DNA of 64,000 nt, taken from contig NZ_SMMI01000003.1 in assembly GCF_009733535.1 (NCBI RefSeq), positions 434,001 to 498,000 on the forward strand. Reading direction: 5' to 3'. Positions 1-8,759 of the stretch are shown piece by piece (the first letter of the stretch is position 1; each line of letters starts with the position of its first letter). This stretch comes from Sphingobacterium endophyticum (GTDB taxonomy: Bacteria > Bacteroidota > Bacteroidia > Sphingobacteriales > Sphingobacteriaceae). The notes below the pieces were generated by a model. That model saw only the letters and a program-made list of their open reading frames with translations, was not told the origin of the DNA and searched no databases. A program made the translations under genes and the position numbers.

Positions 1-759
1 AACCCCCATTAAATATCTTGGCTTCTCATGCGGTAGGATATTGGTTACTACTTCTGTCATTGCATACATTTCTTCTGCAGGTTCTCCAACCGACAACCCT
101 CCAATTGCATTACCTTCTCTATTGAAAGATGCAATAGTTTCTGCCGATTTTTCACGAAGATCTTTGTAGACTGACCCTTGGACAATTGGAAATAAAGTTT
201 GATCATAACCATATAATGGTTCTGTACTATCAAACCGGTCACAACAACGTTTTAACCAACGATGTGTCATGTCAAGCGATCTTCTAGCATATTTATAATC
301 ACATGGATATGGAGTACACTCGTCAAATGCCATTATGATATCAGCCCCAATAATACGTTGCGTATCCATCACATTTTCTGGGGTAAATAAATGCTTCGAC
401 CCATCAATATGAGATCTAAACGTTACACCTTCCTCTTTGATTTTACGAACCTCAGTCAAAGAATAAACTTGGTAACCCCCAGAATCAGTCAATATTGGAC
501 CATCCCAGTTGATAAACTTATGTAATCCACCGGCTTTATTTAGTACATCAAGACCCGGCCTTAAATATAGATGGTAAGTATTCCCTAAAATAATTTGGGC
601 TTGAATATCATTAACAAGTTCATGCTGATGCACTGCCTTAACTGTTCCAGCAGTTCCAACAGGCATAAAAATTGGAGTTTGGATTTTCCCATGTGCTGTT
701 TCAATCTCTCCTGCTCTTGCTCTTGAAAATTTATCTAATGCTTGAAGCGTAAAATTCAT
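1..759 (-). CDS. tgt: Queuine tRNA-ribosyltransferase, 3' part beyond window
   Basis: Exchanges guanine for the queuine precursor at position 34 of GUN-anticodon tRNAs. The 253 visible codons read from ATG at 759 and stay open to the window edge, so the C-terminal third, including the zinc site, is missing. The family's TDSGGYQ motif with the catalytic Asp, the IDGS motif, the AFDECTPYP segment and the GGLSVGEP motif are all present, which makes the identification firm. A Bacteroidota-type promoter lies just upstream, divergent from the glycosyltransferase gene. Confidence 0.96.
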   Translation of the reverse strand, partial: MNFTLQALDKFSRARAGEIETAHGKIQTPIFMPVGTAGTVKAVHQHELVNDIQAQIILGNTYHLYLRPGLDVLNKAGGLHKFINWDGPILTDSGGYQVYSLTEVRKIKEEGVTFRSHIDGSKHLFTPENVMDTQRIIGADIIMAFDECTPYPCDYKYARRSLDMTHRWLKRCCDRFDSTEPLYGYDQTLFPIVQGSVYKDLREKSAETIASFNREGNAIGGLSVGEPAEEMYAMTEVVTNILPHEKPRYLMGV

Positions 760-778
760 AGTGTTCCTTAATCGACCG

Positions 779-812
779 CAAAAATACTATAAAAATCTTT
801 GCTATTGACAAA
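779..812 (-). promoter_or_regulatory. Predicted promoter of tgt
   Basis: On the minus strand a TTTG (-33 box, 812-809) is followed after 22 bases by TATTTTTG (786-779), which fits the Bacteroidota -7 consensus TAnnTTTG. It sits about 20 bases before the tgt start codon. Prediction from sequence only. Confidence 0.55.
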
Positions 813-868
813 TCCTTAACTTAATTCGCATTTCTTAACAATTAACAAACTTTTTAAGGTATAACCTG

Positions 869-876
869 TATCTTTG
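869..876 (+). promoter_or_regulatory. Predicted -7 box of the glycosyltransferase gene
   Basis: TATCTTTG matches TAnnTTTG 12 bases before the ATG at 888. If used, the mRNA would have a leader of only a few bases. The -33 box is not convincing. Confidence 0.4.
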
Positions 877-887
877 ACCCTACTTCT

Positions 888-2030
888 ATGGGCAATCAAT
901 TCGAAATAAACTTCCAAATATCACATCTTCCTTATGTGATTTTACTGCTTTTGCTATTCATTCAGCTTTACTTTATCCTTGTGGTTTATGGAAAACTAGC
1001 TTTTTATAAGGTCAAATCATATAAAGAAAAACCTGATGCAAAACCAGTATCTATCATAATTTGCGCTCATAATGAACAAGAAAATCTAAAAATTTACCTC
1101 CCTGAAATATTAGAACAAGACTACCCCAATTTTGAAGTTATTGTGGTAAATGATTGTTCATTTGATGATACGAAATGGGTATTACAAGATTTTGCCACTC
1201 AGTATTCCAATCTTAAAATTGTTGAAATCAAAGAACACATCCAATTAAAGCATAGCAAGAAATTTGCCCTAACCATGGGAATCAAAGCCGCTCAAAATTC
1301 TTATCTATTAATGACAGACGCAGATTGTCAACCAGCCAGCAAATGTTGGCTTTCAGAAATGGCTGGAACTTTTCAGCCTAATAAAGAAATTGTACTTGGT
1401 TACTCCCCATATTTTAAATTTCCTGGTTTTTTAAACCGCCTTATTCGCTTTGAAACTACTCATACTGCAATGAGCTACCTTTCTTATGCTTTAAAAGGTG
1501 ATGCATATATGGGTGTGGGAAGGAATCTAGCCTATACTAAGGATCTTTTTTTTACAGCAAAAGGATTTACAGAGCACATGCACATTAAGTCAGGAGATGA
1601 TGACCTGTTCGTCAACGCGAATGCAAACAAAAAAAACGTTGAAATCAATATTCATCCTGATTCCATGGTTTACTCAGACCCTAAACAAACTTGGAAAAGT
1701 TATTACAAACAGAAAGCAAGACATTCTGGAGCATCAACCTTATATAAGGGAAGACATCAAAGAATGCTTGGAATACAACTCATCTCAGCGGTGTTATTTT
1801 ATTTAACCCTGATTCCCGCAATACTAATTTCTCCAAGTTTCTGGTATATTGCATTAAGTTGTTATCTAATAAGGTTAATTTGCCAAATCTTTATCTTTCG
1901 TCCTATATACAGAAAACTTCAGGTAAGTGATATACTTGTTTGGCTACCTATTTTAGATCTATATTATTATTTTTATATCTGTTTCAATGGTTTATTCAAT
2001 AGATCAAAAAAACAGGTATCCTGGAAGTAA
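888..2030 (+). CDS. Membrane-bound family 2 glycosyltransferase
   Basis: A 380-residue GT2-family enzyme that would transfer a sugar from a nucleotide-sugar donor to an unknown acceptor at the inner membrane. One membrane segment (about residues 13-36) precedes the GT-A domain, which starts with SIIICAHNEQ near residue 54. The metal-binding D-x-D is D144-A-D146, and a Q275-K-A-R278-H motif resembles the QxxRW motif of processive GT2 enzymes, with His in place of Trp. Two or three hydrophobic segments (about 296-372) follow. The next gene, rsmG, lies 20 bases downstream in the same direction. The product cannot be told from sequence. Confidence 0.85.
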   Translation: MGNQFEINFQISHLPYVILLLLLFIQLYFILVVYGKLAFYKVKSYKEKPDAKPVSIIICAHNEQENLKIYLPEILEQDYPNFEVIVVNDCSFDDTKWVLQDFATQYSNLKIVEIKEHIQLKHSKKFALTMGIKAAQNSYLLMTDADCQPASKCWLSEMAGTFQPNKEIVLGYSPYFKFPGFLNRLIRFETTHTAMSYLSYALKGDAYMGVGRNLAYTKDLFFTAKGFTEHMHIKSGDDDLFVNANANKKNVEINIHPDSMVYSDPKQTWKSYYKQKARHSGASTLYKGRHQRMLGIQLISAVLFYLTLIPAILISPSFWYIALSCYLIRLICQIFIFRPIYRKLQVSDILVWLPILDLYYYFYICFNGLFNRSKKQVSWK

Positions 2031-2050
2031 AATTTTATAAACATTAAGCA

Positions 2051-2686
2051 GTGAATCCTACAGTCGACATTATTTACAACTATTTCCCTAAACTTAGTGA
2101 AACTCAAAAAGAGCAGTTTGCTAAACTGGAAGAACTATATCCTTTATGGAACGATCAAATCAATGTAATCTCTAGAAAGGATATTGAAAGCCTTTACTTG
2201 AAACATGTGTTACATTCCTTAGCTATAGGAAAATTCGTTGGAGAATTCACTCCTAATACCAGAATTTTGGATGTTGGCACTGGCGGAGGATTTCCAGGAA
2301 TCCCCTTAGCAATTTTATTCCCAGAAGTAAAATTCCATCTAGTCGACTCAATTGGAAAGAAAATTAAGGTTGTTCGTGAGGTAGCTGATGGATTAGGTTT
2401 GAAAAATATTGAAGCAGACCACATTCGAGCAGAACAATTGGATTACAAATATGATTTTGTAGTTTCTCGCGCTGTTACTAGATTAGGTGATTTTATTCCT
2501 TGGGTTAGAAATAAAATCGAGAAAAAAGATAAGAATGGAATCCCTAATGGAATACTGTATTTAAAAGGGGGCGACTTGAAAGAAGAAATAAAAGAGGCTC
2601 GTGTAAAAGCCGAGCTCCATCCAATTTCTCATTATTTTAAAGAAGATTTCTTTGACACCAAATACGTCATGTATATCCCCATTTAA
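2051..2686 (+). CDS. rsmG: 16S rRNA (guanine527-N7)-methyltransferase
   Basis: RsmG (GidB) methylates N7 of G527 in 16S rRNA with S-adenosylmethionine. The 211-residue length is normal. The SAM-binding loop DVGTGGGFPG lies at residues 74-83, followed by the acidic VDS motif and the family motif VVSRAV. The start is a GTG codon; no in-frame ATG gives a complete N-terminus. It follows the glycosyltransferase by 20 bases and is probably cotranscribed with it. Confidence 0.96.
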   Translation: MNPTVDIIYNYFPKLSETQKEQFAKLEELYPLWNDQINVISRKDIESLYLKHVLHSLAIGKFVGEFTPNTRILDVGTGGGFPGIPLAILFPEVKFHLVDSIGKKIKVVREVADGLGLKNIEADHIRAEQLDYKYDFVVSRAVTRLGDFIPWVRNKIEKKDKNGIPNGILYLKGGDLKEEIKEARVKAELHPISHYFKEDFFDTKYVMYIPI

Positions 2687-2688
2687 CC

Positions 2689-2734
2689 AAAAAAATGAGC
2701 GGGATTGATGATGAAAAATCATCAATCCCGCTCA
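2689..2734 (-). terminator. Terminator of the small minus-strand gene, with long hairpin
   Basis: A perfect 17-base-pair stem (2696-2712 with 2718-2734, loop GAAAA) is followed on the minus strand by seven T (2695-2689). It serves the gene at 2805-3035. On the plus strand the hairpin also lies only 9 bases after the rsmG stop but has no T-run there, so it may still protect the rsmG mRNA end. Confidence 0.8.
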
Positions 2735-2804
2735 ATCACTTAATATTTTCAATATCCCCAACTTGAAAACCAATTGATTTTATCAAATTTAGTGAGGATA
2801 GTTA

Positions 2805-3035
2805 TTATTGGATATTCTTCAATATCTCAGCCCCAATCAAATTAATTTCCTCATCCATCCCAAACATTGGTAAACCCGTTTCAGGATTTAATTTTAACCA
2901 AGAAGTATCCGTATCCTTAATAATCTGAACATATTCTTTCCCGTCTTTAAATATTGTATAGGTATCCTTTTCGTCAGGGAATACTGAATAGTTAATATCT
3001 CCGATTTCAACATCAAAAGGCTCTTGCATTTCCAT
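2805..3035 (-). CDS. Small conserved-type hypothetical protein, 76 residues
   Basis: I do not recognise the family. The protein is short, acidic, without signal peptide or membrane segment, and reads like a small beta-rich domain (DVEIGDINYSVFPDE, then YTIFKDGKEY). The frame stays open up to 3062, but a TAnnTTTG promoter box at 3058-3051 would put transcription start inside that extension, so ATG at 3035 (MEMQEPF) or 3029 (MQEPF) is the more likely start. It is divergent from dprA and ends at a strong terminator, which supports it being a real transcription unit. Confidence 0.6.
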   Translation of the reverse strand: MEMQEPFDVEIGDINYSVFPDEKDTYTIFKDGKEYVQIIKDTDTSWLKLNPETGLPMFGMDEEINLIGAEILKNIQ

Positions 3036-3050
3036 AGTAATTCTTTTAAA

Positions 3051-3058
3051 CAAAGGTA
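3051..3058 (-). promoter_or_regulatory. Predicted -7 box that decides the start of the small gene
   Basis: TACCTTTG on the minus strand fits TAnnTTTG. It overlaps the longest possible reading frame, which argues for the shorter start at 3035 or 3029. The -33 box is unclear. Confidence 0.4.
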
Positions 3059-3127
3059 ACATTTTATAAATAATGGATATTGCATAAAGCTAGTCGATTC
3101 CTTATCTTTAATGCTAAGCTAACCAAA

Positions 3128-4228
3128 ATGAATGCAATAGAAAAGATCGCCTTGACCAAAATAAAGGGAATAGGTCCTAAAACAAGTCGACAATTATTGG
3201 CTTATTTTGGGAGCTTAGAAGAAATTTTTAATTGTTCCAAGAAACAATTATCTCAAATCCCCGGAATTCACAAAACCTCCATAGAACAACTGATTTCAAA
3301 AAGTTATTTGGATGAAGCCGAGCAGGAATATAAATATATAGACAAACATAAAATAGATGTCCTTTGGTTTGAAGATCCTGATTACCCATCTCGTTTAAGG
3401 CATTGCGAGGATGCCCCTTTAGTACTTTACAAAAAAGGATCTTGCAATCTAAACAACACTAAAATAGTGAGTATTGTCGGAACGCGAAACGCCACTTCAT
3501 ATGGCAAAAGACTCACAGAAGAATTAATTCAACAATTAAAAGATTTAAATGTCCTAGTCGTCAGTGGTCTCGCTTATGGAATTGATATTTATGCCCATAA
3601 AGCTTCTTTGCAGGAAAAATTAGAAACCACGGCGGTGCTAGCGCATGGATTAGATAGAATCTATCCTTTTGACCACCATGATATTGCAAATGACATTGTT
3701 AAGAATGGTTGTTTATTAACTGAATATCCTTCTGGTACTGTTCCAGATAAAACCAACTTCCCTATGCGAAATAGAATTGTTGCTGGACTATCAGACGTAA
3801 CGATCGTAGTTGAAGCAGCCCATAAAGGCGGCGCATTAATAACTGCGGAAATAGCTAATAGCTATAATCGGGATGTCTGTGCCTTTCCAGGTTCTGTCGA
3901 TTTATATTATTCAGCTGGATGTAATGAACTCATAAGAACTAATAAAGCACATTTGATTCGCCATGCCAAGGATTTGCTAACGCTTATGCAGTGGGAATTC
4001 AGTTCCAATGAAAACCTAAAAAATCAAATACAATTACCTCTAATTTTTGATCTCTCCAATGAAGAACAAAAAGTTTTTGACTATCTTAAAGATACCAATG
4101 AAGCCGGAATTGATGAAATTGCAGCATATTGTAATTGGCCACAAAGTAAATTAGCAATCACTCTTCTAGAAATGGAAATGAATGGAATTATTCATTCTCT
4201 TCCTGGAAAAATATATAAACTAACTTAA
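3128..4228 (+). CDS. dprA: DNA-processing protein DprA (Smf)
   Basis: DprA binds incoming single-stranded DNA and loads RecA during natural transformation. The 366-residue form starts at ATG 3128 (MNAIEKIAL); an upstream ATG at 3080 adds 16 atypical residues. An N-terminal helix-hairpin-helix region (KIKGIGPKTSRQL) is followed by the Rossmann-like DprA fold from about residue 115 (SIVGTRNAT, VSGLAYGID, TNFPMRNRI, KGGALITA, FPGS) and a C-terminal winged helix (about 300-366). The transporter gene starts 14 bases downstream. Confidence 0.95.
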   Translation: MNAIEKIALTKIKGIGPKTSRQLLAYFGSLEEIFNCSKKQLSQIPGIHKTSIEQLISKSYLDEAEQEYKYIDKHKIDVLWFEDPDYPSRLRHCEDAPLVLYKKGSCNLNNTKIVSIVGTRNATSYGKRLTEELIQQLKDLNVLVVSGLAYGIDIYAHKASLQEKLETTAVLAHGLDRIYPFDHHDIANDIVKNGCLLTEYPSGTVPDKTNFPMRNRIVAGLSDVTIVVEAAHKGGALITAEIANSYNRDVCAFPGSVDLYYSAGCNELIRTNKAHLIRHAKDLLTLMQWEFSSNENLKNQIQLPLIFDLSNEEQKVFDYLKDTNEAGIDEIAAYCNWPQSKLAITLLEMEMNGIIHSLPGKIYKLT

Positions 4229-4242
4229 GCCTAACTAATTTT

Positions 4243-5775
4243 ATGCAAGAAAATGTAAACAAAAAGGGAATTTGGAAAGTCATTGGCGCTTCTTCTTTAG
4301 GAACCCTTATTGAATGGTATGACTTCTTTATTTTTGGAAGTCTATCCATTGTCATCTCAACTAAATTCTTTCCCTCTGACAATCCAACCGCAGCTTTTTT
4401 GTCAACTTTGGCAACATTCGCGGCGGGATTTGTTGTAAGACCTTTTGGAGCTCTATTTTTTGGCAGACTTGGAGATCTAATTGGCAGAAAATATACGTTC
4501 ATGGTCACACTCATGTTAATGGGTGGTGCAACCTTTCTGATTGGTTGTATACCTAGTTACGAAAGTATTGGCTTCTTTGCTCCATTAATTGTTTTAATAT
4601 TAAGATTACTTCAGGGTCTAGCATTAGGAGGTGAATATGGTGGTGCTGCCACCTATGTTGCCGAACATGCCCCTAATGGTGAAAGAGGATATTGGACTTC
4701 CTGGATTCAAACCACTGCTACATTTGGCTTGTTTATCTCTTTAGTCGTTATATTATTAACAAAATTCTTTTTAACTGAAGCACAATTCGATAACTGGGGT
4801 TGGCGTGTGCCATTTTTGCTATCCATCCTCATGGTTTATGTTTCCTATTTAATTAGGAAAAATATGGATGAGTCTCCTGAATTTAAAAAGGCAAAAGCTG
4901 AAGGCAAAACTTCCACAAACCCATTAAAAGAAAGTTTTGGGAACAAATACAATTTGAAATTTGTCCTGTTAGCTCTTTTTGGCGCGGCTATGGGACAAGG
5001 TGTTGTTTGGTATACCGGTCAATTCTATTCGATGAGTTTTATGAAAACTGTCATGTTATTGGACTCCGATCAAGCTGATATGATCTTGGGAATTGCATTG
5101 TTATTCGGTACACCATTTTTTGTTGTTTTTGGGCGATTATCCGACAAAGTAGGACGAAAATGGGTGATGTTATCAGGAATGCTCTTGGCTGTGTTAACCT
5201 ATAGACCGATTTACCAAGCAATGTTTAACCTTAGCGAACAAAGTAATAAGCAGGAAATAGTAGAGAAAAGAACTGAAACATTAACTCCCGCAACCATTGA
5301 CGATGAAAGGGAAATAAAGACAATTACAAAATATTATACAGATGGTTCTTATAGCAAGGAAGAGCATATCAAACAGAAACAGATTATCGACCAAAATCAT
5401 TCGGAAGAATTTAAAATGACCGTAAAAACCAATATGTTTTTATCTGGAAGCAACTATTTTGCATTAATTGCTTTGATTTTCATACAAATCATATATATCA
5501 CTCTTGTATATGGCCCGATAGCTGCATTCTTGGTTGAAATCTTTCCAGTAAAAATTCGATATACCTCCATGTCATTACCTTATCACATTGGAAATGGCAT
5601 TTTTGGAGGTTTGCTACCTGCAGTTTCTACATACCTCGCCACGAATGCTAAAACAGCAATGGATCCAACTTATTATTTAGAGGGATTATGGTACCCAATC
5701 ATTATTTCAGCTGTCTGTTTTGTAATTGGGGCATTATATATCAATAAAAACATGGTTGCAAAAGATTTAAATTAG
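4243..5775 (+). CDS. MFS transporter of the metabolite:H+ symporter (MHS) type
   Basis: A 510-residue inner-membrane carrier of the major facilitator superfamily. The N-terminus has the MHS signatures GTLIEWYDFFIFG (about residues 20-32) and RPFGALFFGRLGDLIGRK (about 66-83, containing the loop 2-3 motif). A second copy of that motif, FGRLSDKVGRK, lies near residue 300. Unlike typical MHS carriers of about 430-450 residues it carries a hydrophilic, charged insert of roughly 70 residues (about 330-400) before the last four membrane segments. The substrate cannot be read from sequence; relatives move proline, betaine, citrate or ketoglutarate. A tiny membrane protein gene follows after 2 bases. 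Confidence 0.88.
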   Translation: MQENVNKKGIWKVIGASSLGTLIEWYDFFIFGSLSIVISTKFFPSDNPTAAFLSTLATFAAGFVVRPFGALFFGRLGDLIGRKYTFMVTLMLMGGATFLIGCIPSYESIGFFAPLIVLILRLLQGLALGGEYGGAATYVAEHAPNGERGYWTSWIQTTATFGLFISLVVILLTKFFLTEAQFDNWGWRVPFLLSILMVYVSYLIRKNMDESPEFKKAKAEGKTSTNPLKESFGNKYNLKFVLLALFGAAMGQGVVWYTGQFYSMSFMKTVMLLDSDQADMILGIALLFGTPFFVVFGRLSDKVGRKWVMLSGMLLAVLTYRPIYQAMFNLSEQSNKQEIVEKRTETLTPATIDDEREIKTITKYYTDGSYSKEEHIKQKQIIDQNHSEEFKMTVKTNMFLSGSNYFALIALIFIQIIYITLVYGPIAAFLVEIFPVKIRYTSMSLPYHIGNGIFGGLLPAVSTYLATNAKTAMDPTYYLEGLWYPIIISAVCFVIGALYINKNMVAKDLN

Positions 5776-5777
5776 AC

Positions 5778-6005
5778 ATGGAGAACATTAAAAAAATATT
5801 GGGAATCCTTTGGATTGCACTAGCATTACTTACGGCATATTTTTGCATCGCACAATTTGGTTTACCAAAAATTGTATCTGGGAAACAAGAGGATGTAGTT
5901 TTTGGTATAATTATTCTTTTCATCCTTACTCCTATCATATCAGTTGGCTTGGGAGTATTTGGATATTTTGCTTTAACTGGTGAATATCATAAGGACAAAA
6001 TGTAA
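5778..6005 (+). CDS. Small two-helix membrane protein
   Basis: The 75-residue product has two hydrophobic segments (about residues 7-28 and 39-66) and a short basic tail. It starts 2 bases after the transporter stop, so the two are almost certainly translated from one mRNA. The family is not one I can name. A role as a partner of the MHS carrier is inferred only from this position. Confidence 0.7.
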   Translation: MENIKKILGILWIALALLTAYFCIAQFGLPKIVSGKQEDVVFGIIILFILTPIISVGLGVFGYFALTGEYHKDKM

Positions 6006-6074
6006 TTTACAGATTGAATCTCAGCTGTATACGCCAAAAATGCAATTTTCTTTTCCGAAAGATTAAAATTTTGT

Positions 6075-6082
6075 TAATTTTG
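6075..6082 (+). promoter_or_regulatory. Predicted -7 box of the SRP RNA gene
   Basis: TAATTTTG fits TAnnTTTG and ends 3 bases before the RNA's closing stem, the expected distance for a -7 element. Confidence 0.6.
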
Positions 6083-6085
6083 CCG

Positions 6086-6188
6086 TGGGTAAGTCCTCTA
6101 CGACCAGCTCCCATTGACTCCCCCAGGTTGGGAACAAAGCAAGGGTATTTGGTTGAGCGGTGCGATAGAGGGAGCTTACCCATTTTTT
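6086..6188 (+). ncRNA. ffs: Signal recognition particle RNA, small bacterial form
   Basis: This RNA pairs with Ffh to target membrane proteins during translation. An 8-base closing stem (6086-6093 with 6175-6182) encloses the conserved apical domain: the CTCCCCCAGG strand, a GGGAACAAAGCAAGGGTA-type segment with the GGAA-class tetraloop region and the asymmetric internal loop, and then the returning strand. Six T (6183-6188) directly after the stem act as terminator. The open frame over this stretch has no protein likeness and is spurious. The RNA lies in the gap between a transporter operon and accD. Confidence 0.93.
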
Positions 6189-6285
6189 ATTCGCCTAAAT
6201 TCCCTCTAAATTTCCTTCATTTCGTTTTCTAAATACACATATTAGATATTTTTCGTTTATTTGTAAACCGAATTAACATGAGTCT

Positions 6286-7128
6286 ATGAGTTGGTTTAAA
6301 AGAAACAAAGCAGGTATACATACTGCTACTGAAAATAAAAAAGAGGCACCTGATGGCATGTGGAATAAATGTCCTAATTGTAAGAAACCTCTTTTAAATG
6401 TTGAACAGGTTGAAAACAAGTATGTTTGTCATTACTGCGATTATCATATTCGTATAGGATCTGTTGCTTATTTCTCCATTTTATTTGACAACAACGAATT
6501 CACAGAGTTATTTCCAAACTTAAAAGCTGGCGATCCCCTTAATTTTGTTGATACCAAACCTTACAAAGAGAGATTATTAGACAGCCAAGCTAAAACAGGG
6601 TTAAATGATGCATTAAGATCTGCTGTAGGCAAAGTAGATGGTCAGGAACTTGTTATAGCCTGCATGGATTTCTCTTTTATTGGAGGTTCAATGGGATCAG
6701 TGGTAGGTGAAAAAATCGCTAGATCAATTGACTATTGTATTGAGCATAAACTTCCATTTATGTTAATTTCAAAATCAGGTGGTGCCCGGATGATGGAAGC
6801 AGCATTCTCACTGATGCAAATGGCTAAAACCTCTGCTAAATTAGCTCTATTAGCTGAAGCTAAATTACCTTATATCTGTTTACTTACTGATCCAACCACA
6901 GGTGGTGTTACCGCATCATATGCTATGTTAGGTGATATTAACATTGCTGAACCTGGTGCATTAATCGGGTTTGCAGGACCTCGAGTTATTAAAGAAACGA
7001 TTAAAAAAGATCTACCTAAAGGCTTCCAAACTTCTGAGTTCGTTTTGGAACATGGATTTTTAGATTTCATTGTAGACAGAAGACAATTGAAAGAAAAAGT
7101 AGCTACATTTCTTAAAATGGTTAAATAA
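6286..7128 (+). CDS. accD: Acetyl-CoA carboxylase carboxyltransferase subunit beta
   Basis: AccD with AccA transfers carboxyl from carboxybiotin to acetyl-CoA, giving malonyl-CoA for fatty acid synthesis. The 280-residue protein has the N-terminal zinc ribbon with C29-x2-C32 and C48-x2-C51, then the crotonase-fold domain with the SGGARMMEA oxyanion segment and the [17 protein letters not shown] motif. It stands alone, with the SRP RNA upstream and its own terminator downstream. Confidence 0.97.
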   Translation: MSWFKRNKAGIHTATENKKEAPDGMWNKCPNCKKPLLNVEQVENKYVCHYCDYHIRIGSVAYFSILFDNNEFTELFPNLKAGDPLNFVDTKPYKERLLDSQAKTGLNDALRSAVGKVDGQELVIACMDFSFIGGSMGSVVGEKIARSIDYCIEHKLPFMLISKSGGARMMEAAFSLMQMAKTSAKLALLAEAKLPYICLLTDPTTGGVTASYAMLGDINIAEPGALIGFAGPRVIKETIKKDLPKGFQTSEFVLEHGFLDFIVDRRQLKEKVATFLKMVK

Positions 7129-7147
7129 GCTATCATCTAAAATATTT

Positions 7148-7182
7148 AAAGCGCATAGTAATATCTTACTATGCGCTTTTTT
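7148..7182 (+). terminator. Terminator of accD
   Basis: A perfect 14-base-pair stem (7148-7161 with 7166-7179) with a 4-base loop runs into a T tract, 20 bases after the accD stop. Confidence 0.9.
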
Positions 7183-7321
7183 ATTAATAATTTCTTTTAT
7201 TTCTTCAATAGATTAATTTTTTTATAAAAAAACAGAATTACCCATATTTTCTGAGTTTCGTTGGAGTGATATTGTTTCTTTTTTATTAAATTTATATATC
7301 AAGAAACCTAAACTTATTTCG

Positions 7322-8722
7322 ATGAACATAAAGAAACTTATCTTTCTAACATTCCTAGCCATCCTTGGCTTTAACTTACAAGGTTTTTCCCAGCTGAGAG
7401 TGCCAAATTTCTTTTCAGACCATATGGTCCTTCAACGTGGAACTACCATAAATTTTTGGGGATGGGCACCTGCAAGTAGCAATATTAAAATTGTTGGCAC
7501 TTGGTTTCAAGACACGGTATCAGCAAAAACAAATGGAAACGGGGAGTGGATGGCAAATTTACCTCAGGGTAAAGCAGGAGGTCCATATGAACTAAAAATC
7601 ATGGCAAATCAAGAAACTATTACTCTTTCTGATATCCTTTTAGGGGATGTGATCTTATGCTCTGGCCAATCGAATATGGAATGGGGAGCAAATCAAAATC
7701 TTAAAGAAATTATTGATGAAATGCCAAATGCAAATAACCCTAATATTCGCCTGTTACATGTTAGTCATGTGGGATCAGCTAATCCACAAAATAACATCCC
7801 AAATACTTGGGCAAAACTAAGCGCTGAATCTTTGCAACCTTTTTCCGCAATCGGTTATTTTATTGCCAAAGAATTGAACAGCAATGAAAATGTGCCCATT
7901 GGTGTAATCAATTCGAGTTGGGGTGGTACACCTGCTGAAGTATGGACTCCAAGTTATTTGATTAATAACGACCCTTTCCTACTAAAAAGGGCAAATCTTC
8001 AAGGCGTGAACGACTGGAGACCTAACAGCCCAGGCGTATTATGGAATGCCATGGTCCATCCATTTGCCGGATACAACTTAACAGCAGCTTATTGGTACCA
8101 AGGGGAAAGTAATGTTGGAACCTGGGACGGATACGATAAACTCATACAAACAATGATCAATTCTTGGCGTGCTGCATGGAACCAAGATTTTCCATTTTAT
8201 TTTGTTCAAATTGCACCATTTCAATATAACAATAAGGAACCTTTAGCCGCATTTTTGAGAGAACAACAAACATTAACAGCAACAAATCTCCCAAAAACAG
8301 GGATGGTCGTCGTATCAGACCTTGTAGACAATATCAAGGACATTCATCCAATTCAGAAAAAAGAAGTAGCTAAACGATTGGCAGACATTACTCTTGCAGA
8401 AGTTTACAATGCTCCCTTAAAGGATTATAAATCTCCTATATACAAATCCCAAGAGATTAAAGGCAATACCATAGAAATCAGTTTTCATAATTTAGACGGT
8501 AAATTAACCTCAAAGGGAGATATTACCGATTTGTATATTGCAAGTGACGACAAGAATTTTAAACCCGCTAAAGGAACTATTAAAGGCAATAAGCTAATAG
8601 TGCAATCTTCCGAGGTGAAGAGTCCTGTTGCAGTAAGATTTGGTTTTACGGAAGTAGCTATGCCAAATTTATTTAATAGCAATGGACTCCCAGTTTCACC
8701 ATTTAGGACAGACAATTGGTAA
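7322..8722 (+). CDS. Secreted sialate O-acetylesterase-type SGNH hydrolase
   Basis: Removes O-acetyl groups from sialic acid or other acetylated sugars outside the cytoplasm. The 466-residue protein begins with a signal peptide (about residues 1-24, ending GFSQ). The nucleophile motif SGQSNMEWG starts at residue 114 with Ser117 as the likely nucleophile; the Asp/His pair is D340-I-H342. The GSSWGGTPAEVW-like block and WYQGESN are also typical. A beta-rich C-terminal domain follows. The nearest glycan genes are kilobases away, so its substrate is open; xylan or pectin acetyl groups are alternatives. Confidence 0.9.
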   Translation: MNIKKLIFLTFLAILGFNLQGFSQLRVPNFFSDHMVLQRGTTINFWGWAPASSNIKIVGTWFQDTVSAKTNGNGEWMANLPQGKAGGPYELKIMANQETITLSDILLGDVILCSGQSNMEWGANQNLKEIIDEMPNANNPNIRLLHVSHVGSANPQNNIPNTWAKLSAESLQPFSAIGYFIAKELNSNENVPIGVINSSWGGTPAEVWTPSYLINNDPFLLKRANLQGVNDWRPNSPGVLWNAMVHPFAGYNLTAAYWYQGESNVGTWDGYDKLIQTMINSWRAAWNQDFPFYFVQIAPFQYNNKEPLAAFLREQQTLTATNLPKTGMVVVSDLVDNIKDIHPIQKKEVAKRLADITLAEVYNAPLKDYKSPIYKSQEIKGNTIEISFHNLDGKLTSKGDITDLYIASDDKNFKPAKGTIKGNKLIVQSSEVKSPVAVRFGFTEVAMPNLFNSNGLPVSPFRTDNW

Positions 8723-8723
8723 C

Positions 8724-8759
8724 AAAAAAGGGATGAGAAACTAAACTCATCCCTTTTTT
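8724..8759. terminator. Bidirectional terminator between convergent genes
   Basis: A perfect 14-base-pair stem (8724-8737 with 8746-8759) begins with six A and ends with six T, so both strands get a T-run. It begins right after the esterase stop and overlaps the last codons of the minus-strand gene. Confidence 0.88.

Noticed and set aside
2894..3085. Second open frame opposite the small gene at 2805-3035
   Set aside because: It lies in another frame of the same strand, has a Lys/Leu-rich random composition, and lacks its own promoter; the other frame has more natural composition and a promoter box.
6014..6232. Open reading frame of 72 codons before accD
   Set aside because: It overlaps the signal recognition particle RNA and its stem, and the translation has no protein-like pattern.
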